Below, in pieces: positions 6,800 to 13,660 of a stretch of 15,019 nucleotides of DNA (positions are counted from its first letter, which is position 1; each line of letters starts with the position of its first letter). The position numbers and the translations under genes are program-made. This DNA comes from Candidatus Helarchaeota archaeon. GTDB taxonomy: Archaea > Asgardarchaeota > Lokiarchaeia > Helarchaeales > JABXJV01. A model generated the notes under the pieces. The model had not been told where the DNA came from. It saw nothing but the letters and a program-made list of their open reading frames with translations, and made no database searches. The stretch covers positions 1-15,019 of the forward strand of contig JABXJV010000025.1 in the NCBI GenBank assembly GCA_013375355.1, read 5' to 3'.

Positions 6800-7883
6800 A
6801 CTTTAAATATTTTATTGCTTCGTTTATTGGTGAACACCCTCCACAACGAACACACCCAGCTTTATTCTTAAATGGACTTAACCCATATTCTCTAAATAAG
6901 TCAGCAACTTTTTGGCAAATTTTTAAAGTTCTATCAGTAAAGGGAGGATGATAATTTTCAAAAAAAGTGCCTATTATTGGCTTTATTGGAACGATAAAAG
7001 GAATAATACCTTCTCTAATTAGCCACTCTGAACCTTTAATTATAGATTCATCTTCTTCACCTAATCCAATAATTACATAAGATGATACTTGAGCTTCCCC
7101 AAAAATTTCGACTGCTTCCTTCCAGGATTTTTTATACATGTCTATATTTGCTGATTTATATTTACCAGGACAAACTCTACGGCGTATATTTTCATCAAAA
7201 TTTTCTATATGAATTCCAATAGTATCTAAACCTATTGCAGCTAATTTTTCAAGATTTTTTCGTGAAGCAGGTTCTAATTGTATATGAATTGGTATTTTGA
7301 CATTGGCTTTTAATTCTTCCAAAATTTCTGAATATAATTCAACTTCTTTTTCACGTTTCTGAAGTGTTCCAGTAGTTAGAGTTACATATTTAATCCTTTT
7401 TTCTTCCAATCCCTTAAGCAAAACTTCTAGAATTTGCTTTGGAGATTTTTTTAAAATTGTATCACTTTCTCTCATACTGATTTCGATTCCACAAAATTTA
7501 CACTGTAAATTCTTTCCCCAATAAACGCATTTTTGATAAATTGTAGTTGCTAAACAATCCTTTCCATGAAGGAGTGCAATTTTTTTCATTAAAGTTCCAT
7601 CAGTAGTTCTTAGAGAATAAAAATTTGGAGGAGGAATTTTAACTAAATTACAATATAATTCGTCGTTGTAAATGATTTTCCAATCGTCATCCTCATTGAT
7701 TAATTTCAATTTTGAGGCTTGTGCAAATTTAGGCCATAACGGCAAATTTATAACACTATCTCCTAGTTGAAAAAAAGATCCTCCTGCAGGTCCCGCACCG
7801 CTTTTTCTCCCCTTATCAATACCTTTTTCAACGCTGGCTCCTTCACATAATAAGCGAATTTTTTGTTTACAAATGTTATCCAA
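6798..7883 (-). CDS. Radical SAM enzyme resembling the MSMEG_0568/NitD family
   Basis: The 361-residue protein shows motifs I associate with the MSMEG_0568 (NitD) radical SAM family from the bacterial Nit1C cluster, linked to cyanide/nitrile use. These are SGAGPAGG (28-35), NFYSLRTTDG (87-96), IALLHGKDCLATTIYQKC (102-119), TLTTGT, then near the end a cysteine-rich GCVRCGGCS. The radical SAM cluster ligands appear to be Cys119, Cys128 and Cys131 (CX8CX2C rather than the classical CX3CX2C), a wide spacing like that I recall for this family. Cys344, Cys347 and Cys350 could hold a second cluster. The barrel continues with HIQLEPASR and YVIIGLGEED, the latter a typical SAM-contacting strand. The start is TTG, with GAGG seven bases before it. 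No nitrilase or other Nit1C partner is adjacent, so the substrate is unknown. Confidence 0.8.
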   Translation of the reverse strand: MDNICKQKIRLLCEGASVEKGIDKGRKSGAGPAGGSFFQLGDSVINLPLWPKFAQASKLKLINEDDDWKIIYNDELYCNLVKIPPPNFYSLRTTDGTLMKKIALLHGKDCLATTIYQKCVYWGKNLQCKFCGIEISMRESDTILKKSPKQILEVLLKGLEEKRIKYVTLTTGTLQKREKEVELYSEILEELKANVKIPIHIQLEPASRKNLEKLAAIGLDTIGIHIENFDENIRRRVCPGKYKSANIDMYKKSWKEAVEIFGEAQVSSYVIIGLGEEDESIIKGSEWLIREGIIPFIVPIKPIIGTFFENYHPPFTDRTLKICQKVADLFREYGLSPFKNKAGCVRCGGCSPINEAIKYLK

Positions 7884-7930
7884 GAGATGACCTCAAGGTA
7901 TCAAAACACTAATGGTTTCACTAAGAATGA

Positions 7931-7940
7931 ATTATAAAAA
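7931..7940 (-). promoter_or_regulatory. Candidate TATA box for the radical SAM gene
   Basis: The minus strand reads TTTTTATAAT about 48 bases before the TTG start. Initiation about 25 bases downstream would leave a short leader containing the GAGG ribosome site. A second TATA-like stretch lies near 7986-7993. AT richness keeps confidence low. Confidence 0.3.
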
Positions 7941-8007
7941 GTTAATAAAAACTCTTCCAGAAAGTGAAGATTAAGGATAAATTGTTTTATAAAGTCAGCT
8001 AATTTGA

Positions 8008-8622
8008 TTAACTTGGAGGGGGACGGGTAAAAATTCGATGTTTTTCGGTCTCATTTTGAATTTCGGTTAAAATACGCTTTGCTATTAGCTTTTTAGGGTC
8101 TATAATTTTTATTCGTTGTTTGAGATCCTCAAAATCAGAAAACGGATCTTTCTTTAGTTCATTAATAATATCCCACATTAATTTTTTTCCAACTCCTGGT
8201 AATAGTTCTAATTGATGCATCCTTGTTGTGATTGGTTTTGCTGTGTTGAAGAAATTCAAAAACCTTTTTTCTTTTCTATTAATTATACTTTCAATAACAG
8301 GAAATAATTCAAATTTAGCTGAAGCTGTTAGGTTATTGTGTAAAATTCTTTTTTTTACATGGTCAATCTTTTTTCTTTTATCCCCTTTTCCAATGAATAT
8401 CCTTTCACGGATCGAAAATGAAGTAAATTTATATGGAACAAGTTCTAAAAGCGTAAAATAACTTTCACCAACTGCTTGAACTATAGGTTCTTTTGCATAT
8501 AGAGGAACTTTGTCACGAGGTTTTTGCTTTCCTCTAGCTAAAAAGTCAAGTACCACAGCATATTCTTCATATTTCTTCTTGCTAAGATCCTTAATTTTTT
8601 CAGAATAGCGTTTATTATACAT
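8008..8622 (-). CDS. DUF655 family protein (helix-hairpin-helix, probable RNA binding)
   Basis: This 204-residue protein matches DUF655, an archaeal family of unknown function with an OB-like N-terminal part and a helix-hairpin-helix. YEEYAVVLDFLARGK (18-32) and the region to about residue 95 (VGESYFTLLELVPY, RERIFIGKG) form the first part. MHQLELLPGVGKKLMWDIINE (135-155) is a clear helix-hairpin-helix with its GVGK turn. The strongly basic composition and the position next to rpo4 and rpl21e, where the family is usually found in archaea, point to a role with RNA or the ribosome; that is inference. The ATG has GGAAG eight bases upstream. It follows rpo4 after 120 bases, which hold a palindrome. 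Confidence 0.88.
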   Translation of the reverse strand: MYNKRYSEKIKDLSKKKYEEYAVVLDFLARGKQKPRDKVPLYAKEPIVQAVGESYFTLLELVPYKFTSFSIRERIFIGKGDKRKKIDHVKKRILHNNLTASAKFELFPVIESIINRKEKRFLNFFNTAKPITTRMHQLELLPGVGKKLMWDIINELKKDPFSDFEDLKQRIKIIDPKKLIAKRILTEIQNETEKHRIFTRPPPS

Positions 8623-8715
8623 TTTAAAAACTTCCTAAAAATCAGCTTCCTCAAAATTTTAAATAAAATTATTAATTTATTTTATAATTTTCATATTATC
8701 CCCGTATGAGCCCCT

Positions 8716-8743
8716 AAGCTATTTATAAATTTATTTATAGCTT
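8716..8743. repeat. 28-bp near-perfect palindrome at the rpo4 stop codon
   Basis: AAGCTAT at 8716-8722 pairs with ATAGCTT at 8737-8743, and an inner ATAAA/TTTAT also pairs. Only two T-T positions break the symmetry (12 of 14 pairs). The palindrome touches the rpo4 stop codon, so the mRNA would carry a hairpin right after translation ends. A locally GC-rich stretch (8701-8715) follows on the minus strand. It could protect or cleave the mRNA, attenuate the DUF655 gene, or bind a protein. Confidence 0.45.
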
Positions 8744-9102
8744 CATAAAAATTCTGTCCGAGCTTTATATTCATTTATCAATTGAATAATTTCTTTTTTT
8801 TGTTCATCAGATGGTGGTTGATCAGCTTTATCAAAGATAAGGTCTATTTCAGCTTCTGTTTCTGGTAGATTACTTAAATTAACAATTTGGATTGCAAATT
8901 TTTCTTCTATTCCAAATTTTGATTTTAAATCATTAATAAACTGACGAGATTGTTCTGCATCAAACCTTGAAAATTTATTTATATAGTCTAAAGTAATACG
9001 TTGGACGTAAGATAACTCGGTATCTTTTTCTTCACGTTCCTTCAGTATTTCTTTTACTTCACCTAATGTTAAATTCTTTTCTTCTATTATCTTTTTCTCC
9101 AT
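8743..9102 (-). CDS. rpo4: DNA-directed RNA polymerase subunit Rpo4 (RpoF)
   Basis: The 119-residue protein has the size and pattern of archaeal Rpo4, the homologue of eukaryotic Rpb4, which pairs with Rpo7 to form the polymerase stalk and assists open-complex formation and binding of nascent RNA. Visible features are the N-terminal NLTLGEVKEILKER segment, ELSYVQRITLDYINKFSRF around 29-47, and the HRDC-like C-terminal half with FAIQIVNLSNLPETEAEIDLIF (69-90). It is rich in charged residues, as is usual. GGTGA lies five bases before the ATG. It starts 25 bases after the rpl21e stop codon, in the order expected for archaea. Confidence 0.92.
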   Translation of the reverse strand: MEKKIIEEKNLTLGEVKEILKEREEKDTELSYVQRITLDYINKFSRFDAEQSRQFINDLKSKFGIEEKFAIQIVNLSNLPETEAEIDLIFDKADQPPSDEQKKEIIQLINEYKARTEFL

Positions 9103-9127
9103 TTTTTCACCAAATTATTAAAAATTA

Positions 9128-9439
9128 TTATGTTTTTCCAATACAACTACTTAATCTTACATGATCCTTACGACTTATCACTGTTTTTTCTTTTTTCCCA
9201 TCCTTTAATGATATAACTAATGCATTTCCCCTGATTTCTTTTACTTTTCCCGTTTTACCATGAAAACGATAATGCGGCTGACCTTTATGAACGCTAGGAT
9301 CTATTATTATATCAATATAATCCCCAATTTTATATGTTTGTAATACACTACGGCCTAGGGGTGCAATTCCTCTTCGTCTAGGTCGTTTTCTTAGCAGATT
9401 TTTTGTGTGGCGGTGTTTATAACCTTTAGACTTTCTCAT
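9128..9439 (-). CDS. rpl21e: 50S ribosomal protein L21e
   Basis: The 103-residue protein is the archaeal/eukaryotic-type L21e (eL21) of the large ribosomal subunit. It begins MRKSKGYKHRHTKNL and continues RKRPRRRGIAPLGR (17-30), both typical of the family. The SH3-like barrel includes YKIGDYIDIIIDPSVHKGQPHYRFHGKTGKV (36-66), with the characteristic HKG.PH.R.HGKTG signature. The reading frame is open further upstream to a TTG at 9550, but that would add a hydrophobic stretch foreign to this family, so ATG 9439 is the start. AAGG lies eleven bases before it, a weak site. The gap to pus10 is 120 bases. Confidence 0.93.
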   Translation of the reverse strand: MRKSKGYKHRHTKNLLRKRPRRRGIAPLGRSVLQTYKIGDYIDIIIDPSVHKGQPHYRFHGKTGKVKEIRGNALVISLKDGKKEKTVISRKDHVRLSSCIGKT

Positions 9440-9559
9440 TTGTTTAAATTCCTTATAAGATTGAACGATTAATAAAATATGAAATATAAATAATATTGTA
9501 ATAGTTATAAAAAAGAAAAAATTGCTATTAAATTTTTCCAAAATTAACAAGTTTAGAAT

Positions 9560-10903
9560 TTATTTTTCTTCAACTGACAGAACATCTAAGCTTTTACAAA
9601 CAAGTTTCATATTTAAAAATTCTGAAATACTTGGTTTAGTCCTTCCATCATCACCAGAGACTAACTCTTTAATGTAGGTTCCACCTTGAGTTTTAATAAT
9701 AAGTTCTATTAATTTTTTTTCTAGAATATTTATTTTTAAAGCAAAGATTTTTTTAACTCGAGTTTTATCAGCCCTTCGATGCAATACTCTTGTTGGAGTT
9801 CTTTGTTTTATAGTTATACCACTAAAATACTTTTCTACCTCATCTAATTTAGATCTTGGGATAGATGAATCTAATTCAACTATTATCTTGTAAGTTTTTT
9901 CAGAAAATTGTGCAAATGCTTTAATTCTTCTTATCTTATCTTTATCACTTTTTTGTAAATTAATAACTTTTATTTTTCCTTTAGCAAAATCATTTACTTC
10001 TTCCTCTAATTTCTTTAAATCGAAATATCTCTTTTTTGGCTCTTTAATTTCTATTACAAATTCTCTACCACTACCCAACATTAAAGCATCTATATCTTCA
10101 CGTCCTGCTCCATGAAATTTTGTATCTGTACCTTGAGTTTTTTGCAAAATTTTTTCAGAGATCAATTCAGAAACCGAAGTTTCATATCTTTTCCCTGTTC
10201 CTCCACACTCATCACACCCCTGACCGTCGCAATTTTTACATATCCAGAGTGTTTGTGGGATGTTACGTTCCAGTTTACAATATTTTCCACTTATAAAAAG
10301 CGGATTAATTTTTATTTCAACATTATTTTCATTTGGTTTTACTAAAATTACAATTTCTGGATTTGCTAGGTCAGTCTCTTTATTCATTTTTTCCTTTATC
10401 ATAATCCCTATTAAACGATTTAATTCACTCTTTAAAGCTTCCCCCCAGCTTATGTTATATGTCGCTCGGAGTGTATCTTCTTTCTCAATCAAGTCACTTT
10501 TGATTACGGATCCGACTAAGAAAGTCTGAAATTCTAAATTTTTTAATTTTTCAATTGCATTTGAAACAAATTTTAATAAATTTTTTTTCTCTAGAAGTCT
10601 TTCACATAAAAAACATTTCTTTTCAGATTTTTCGTGAGTAAAACCCAATTTTTTTAAACTATTTCGAGCAAATTCGCTCATACCATTAATTGCTATAGCT
10701 TCTAACAGAGCCAAATCGTTTTTACTTGTTTTATCCTTTATAAAATTTTTATAGCTTTCTAGTACAAGCACAGTTTTTATAGATTCACCTCTTGTTTTAT
10801 TATCGAGACCAAAACCCAATAAACCAAACTGTCTGCCCAAACAGCTATCACAAAGAGGGTATTTTAATAAAATTTCTCTAGATATTTCCATTTCTTTTTC
10901 CAT
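9560..10903 (-). CDS. pus10: tRNA pseudouridine synthase Pus10
   Basis: Pus10 makes pseudouridine at tRNA positions 54 and 55 in archaea. Numbered from ATG 10903, the N-terminal zinc module has CDSC (18-21) with GRQFG, plus CFLC (97-100). A THUMP-like region follows, then a second Cys-rich element, CKNCDGQGCDEC (222-233), ending GGTGKRY as in archaeal relatives. The catalytic domain shows HGAGREDIDALMLGSGREFVIEIKEP, where Asp270 is the likely nucleophile. The C-terminal part has TPTRVLHRRAD and TQGGTYIKELVSGDDGRTKPS (RNA binding). At 447 residues it is of normal archaeal length. A TTG just before the ATG and an ATG at 10891 are alternative starts. It heads the rpl21e-rpo4-DUF655 unit and is divergent from the C25-like gene across about 100 bases. 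Confidence 0.93.
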   Translation of the reverse strand: MEKEMEISREILLKYPLCDSCLGRQFGLLGFGLDNKTRGESIKTVLVLESYKNFIKDKTSKNDLALLEAIAINGMSEFARNSLKKLGFTHEKSEKKCFLCERLLEKKNLLKFVSNAIEKLKNLEFQTFLVGSVIKSDLIEKEDTLRATYNISWGEALKSELNRLIGIMIKEKMNKETDLANPEIVILVKPNENNVEIKINPLFISGKYCKLERNIPQTLWICKNCDGQGCDECGGTGKRYETSVSELISEKILQKTQGTDTKFHGAGREDIDALMLGSGREFVIEIKEPKKRYFDLKKLEEEVNDFAKGKIKVINLQKSDKDKIRRIKAFAQFSEKTYKIIVELDSSIPRSKLDEVEKYFSGITIKQRTPTRVLHRRADKTRVKKIFALKINILEKKLIELIIKTQGGTYIKELVSGDDGRTKPSISEFLNMKLVCKSLDVLSVEEK

Positions 10904-11005
10904 CAAATCTCATATTTTTGTTTAAATTAATATTTTTAAAATAATAAAATTTATCTTAGACAAAATCCAAATAAAACAAAAATAAAAGTCAACTGGTCTT
11001 ATTTA

Positions 11006-12118
11006 ATGAAAAGTAAGAAATTAGATTTGTCTAAATATAACATTAAGATTGTTTCTTCGAGAGAGCTTAATAAACTTCTCATAGTTTGGAATCCGGATAA
11101 TCACCCCGACAATAAAAATGAGACTATTAGGAAATTTTGTAAAGTAAATTCTTTAAAAACATCAGAAATTAAGTCTGACAACATTTTTAAAGCATATAAA
11201 AGGATTGAAAGAGAAGCAGATAGTCAAAAAGCAGACAATATCTTAATTATAGGAGATGCAATACAATTTCCTTCATTAGATTTCAAACATATGAAAACTT
11301 TAGCATATACAGATTTAATTTTTGAGCAAATTGGAGACTTTAACCTGAAAATTGGGAGAATTTATGGAGGAGAAAAAACCTTACAAAACCATATTAGATT
11401 TAATTATGGAGATTCAAATCTAGCTGTCGTTGTAGATACAACTCCAAAAAAATCAGAATTGCCTGTTAAAGCATTAGAGGCCTTAGATTTTAAGGTTTTT
11501 ATGTGGAGCGGTTTAAAAGGACAATCCCTAAAAATAATGGAAACATTATTAGAAAAGGCTGAAATGATATTACAGTATTCGGATGGAACTTTTTTTGATA
11601 GGGTTCATGGCAATACAAAAGAATGGTTTGGTGGGAGTCCACCAAGAGCATTTTTCACATATAAAGATTTTCGTAAAATTCAATTTCAATGTTACCCTTT
11701 TATTTTTTCAGAGGCTTGTTATACAGCAAATTTCGGTCCATTTATTCGTGAAGCGATTAGAGCTTTATCAGTATATATAGGTGCTACTTCCTTAACTTAT
11801 AATAATAGAATTGAGTATGATTCTTGGGAAAACTGTTTTACAAGTGATGGTTATAAATATGGGATTCTGGATTTATTAGGAAAGAAACCCACTTTAGGGG
11901 AAGTAAAACTTACGGTTGATAAAATTCTATTTGAAACTCTTCCGGCAAGTAAACAAAAGAAAATTATGGAGTTAAACCGAAAAAATGGTATGAATATAAA
12001 TGATGCTGAAATAATTTCGACCATTCAATGGATTTTTTTTGGTAATCCGCTTCGACCAGTTACAGTGGGTGTCGAACCATCTTTTAAAATTAGAAAAATT
12101 CCCGTGTACCAAGATTAG
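11006..12118 (+). CDS. C25 (gingipain-like, clan CD caspase-fold) cysteine peptidase homologue
   Basis: I recognise this 370-residue protein as a peptidase C25-type domain by its motif order. A strand ADNILIIGDAIQFP (76-89) is followed by YTDLIFEQIGDFNLKIGRI (101-119), which matches the gingipain tD.yy...G..D..iGRi pattern. The presumed catalytic His201 follows in DRVHGNT, and Cys238 in FSEACYTANFG. The end has FFGNPLRPV (344-352), like the FGDPxLRL close of C25 domains. The His and Cys are both present, so it may be active. Unlike secreted gingipains, there is no signal peptide or propeptide-like N-terminus, so a cytoplasmic role is inferred. The ksgA gene begins 41 bases downstream on the same strand. 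The substrate is unknown, and a structural, non-proteolytic role is possible. Confidence 0.75.
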   Translation: MKSKKLDLSKYNIKIVSSRELNKLLIVWNPDNHPDNKNETIRKFCKVNSLKTSEIKSDNIFKAYKRIEREADSQKADNILIIGDAIQFPSLDFKHMKTLAYTDLIFEQIGDFNLKIGRIYGGEKTLQNHIRFNYGDSNLAVVVDTTPKKSELPVKALEALDFKVFMWSGLKGQSLKIMETLLEKAEMILQYSDGTFFDRVHGNTKEWFGGSPPRAFFTYKDFRKIQFQCYPFIFSEACYTANFGPFIREAIRALSVYIGATSLTYNNRIEYDSWENCFTSDGYKYGILDLLGKKPTLGEVKLTVDKILFETLPASKQKKIMELNRKNGMNINDAEIISTIQWIFFGNPLRPVTVGVEPSFKIRKIPVYQD

Positions 12119-12159
12119 AATATTATTTTAATTGATATGGTGGAAATACAGGTGATTCG

Positions 12160-13020
12160 GTGAATTCTTATAAAAAAGATAAAAATGAGGAGGCTATAAA
12201 AGAATTAAAGGCTATTTTTAAGAAATATAAAATATATCCTAAAAAGAGATATTCACAAAGTTTTTTAATTAATCCAATTCTAATAGAATGGCATCTAAAA
12301 TTTGCTGATTTAAATTCAGACGACTTTGTTTTGGAAATAGGTGCGGGAATAGGAATTTTAACTCTTTCTTTAGTTCAAAAAGTTAAAAAAGTTATAGCAA
12401 TTGAAATCGATAAAACATTGATAAAAGTTTTAAAAAATCGTCTTGCATCTTATAAAAATGTAGAACTCATTCAATCCGATATATTAGAAATAGATAAATC
12501 TCTCTTTAAAGATAAAAAAGTAATTTCAAACCCTCCATATAACATTTCTTCTCCTTTATTATTTAAATTATTTAAAACAAAATATAAAATGGCTATTCTG
12601 ACTTTGCAAAAAGAATTCGCAGAACGTTTAATAGCTAAACCAAACTCAAAAGCATATGGTAGGATTTCTGTAAATTCTTACCTCTACGCAGACATTGAAT
12701 TATTAAAAATAGTCCCAAATACTTTTTTTTACCCAACTCCGAAAGTGGACTCTGCACTTGTAAAAATTCTCCCAAAATCAAATAATACACAGATTTTAAA
12801 CGTGAAATTCTATAATGAGTTAGTTATTACTCTTTTTAGCCAAAAAAATAAAGTTTTAGAAAAGGTCTTAAAAGGTTTCTTAAAAAAGCGGATTAATGAG
12901 AGTAAGATTCAGAAAATTATTTCAAATATTTCATGTAGTAGAAATAGAATACGGGAATTAACTCCAGAACAAATCGTTGAACTATCAAACAGGTTATATC
13001 AGAAGCTCAGCAGGACTTGA
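12160..13020 (+). CDS. ksgA: Small-subunit rRNA (adenine-N6,N6) dimethyltransferase KsgA/Dim1
   Basis: KsgA/RsmA uses S-adenosylmethionine to dimethylate two adjacent adenines in the 3' terminal helix of 16S rRNA. In this 286-residue protein the N-terminal YSQSFLIN (31-38) is a variant of the family's GQNFL. Motif I is VLEIGAGIGILT (57-68), the acidic loop is IAIEIDK (79-85), QSDIL lies at 105-109, and the catalytic motif IV is NPPYNISSPLLFKLF (124-138). The C-terminal RNA-binding part includes FYPTPKVDSALVKI. The start is GTG, with AGGTGAT just upstream. About 25 extra, mostly charged residues precede the usual N-terminus. It probably shares a transcript with the C25-like gene and the next methyltransferase. 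Confidence 0.93.
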   Translation: MNSYKKDKNEEAIKELKAIFKKYKIYPKKRYSQSFLINPILIEWHLKFADLNSDDFVLEIGAGIGILTLSLVQKVKKVIAIEIDKTLIKVLKNRLASYKNVELIQSDILEIDKSLFKDKKVISNPPYNISSPLLFKLFKTKYKMAILTLQKEFAERLIAKPNSKAYGRISVNSYLYADIELLKIVPNTFFYPTPKVDSALVKILPKSNNTQILNVKFYNELVITLFSQKNKVLEKVLKGFLKKRINESKIQKIISNISCSRNRIRELTPEQIVELSNRLYQKLSRT

Positions 13021-13027
13021 ATTTAAA

Positions 13028-13630
13028 TTGAGACAAATAAAGTATAAAAATCGGATATTCTATATTTTTGATGATATTTATCTCCCCTCAGATGATACCT
13101 TTCTATTATTGGATAATTTAAACGTAAATAGAGGAGATTTTGTTCTAGATCTTGGAACTGGGTGTGGTATATTGGGAATAATTGCTGCTGAAAACGCGTA
13201 TAAAGTCATTTTAACAGATATTTCGCCCATAGCTATTAACTGTGCGGAAGAAAATGTTGAAATAAACAAATTATCAGATAAGATTGAGATTAGAACAGGA
13301 AATTTATTCGATCCAATAAAAAATGATGAAAAATTTGATTTAATTTTATTTAATCCACCATATCTACCAATATCAGAAAAGGAAAAGCAGAAAGAATGGT
13401 TAGAAAGGGCTTGGGATGGAGGAAAAAATGGAAGAGAGATTATTGATAAGTTTCTACAACAATTTGAATACTATCTAAAAAAAAATGGAAGAGTTCAAAT
13501 GATTCAAACATCTCTTTCTAATTATGAAAAAACTATTGATTATTTAAAAAAACGAGATTTTGCTACTAAAATAGAAGCTGAAAAAAAATTTTTCTTTGAA
13601 AAATTAGTATTATTAACAATTCAGAAATGA
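13028..13630 (+). CDS. mtq2: HemK/Mtq2-type methyltransferase (probable release-factor glutamine methylase)
   Basis: This short HemK-family enzyme of about 200 residues matches archaeal/eukaryotic Mtq2, which with Trm112 methylates the glutamine of the GGQ motif in release factor aRF1. Numbered from TTG 13028, IYLPSDDTFLLLDNL (17-31) is the typical opening. The SAM site is VLDLGTGCGILG (39-50), and the catalytic NPPYLP is at 109-114, followed by WDGGKNGREIIDKFL. The long N-terminal domain of bacterial PrmC is absent. TTG 12977 would also be in frame and would overlap ksgA by 44 bases. I prefer 13028 because it begins near the family's usual N-terminus and overlaps nothing. The C-terminus is complete. 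Confidence 0.85.
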   Translation: MRQIKYKNRIFYIFDDIYLPSDDTFLLLDNLNVNRGDFVLDLGTGCGILGIIAAENAYKVILTDISPIAINCAEENVEINKLSDKIEIRTGNLFDPIKNDEKFDLILFNPPYLPISEKEKQKEWLERAWDGGKNGREIIDKFLQQFEYYLKKNGRVQMIQTSLSNYEKTIDYLKKRDFATKIEAEKKFFFEKLVLLTIQK

Positions 13631-13660
13631 AATTTTTATTAATCAAATAGATAACGTAAT

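Noticed and set aside
9440..9550. N-terminal extension of L21e with a membrane-like segment from a TTG at 9550
   Set aside because: L21e never carries such a segment. The family start MRKSKGY is at 9439, and the hydrophobic run comes from T-rich intergenic DNA.
10112..10529. Two plus-strand reading frames inside pus10
   Set aside because: They lie antisense to a gene with strong family motifs and have biased, low-complexity translations; they are shadows.
12977..13027. Longer Mtq2-like protein from TTG 12977, overlapping ksgA by 44 bases
   Set aside because: The extra residues do not match the family N-terminus and no ribosome site precedes that TTG; 13028 is preferred, though not proven.
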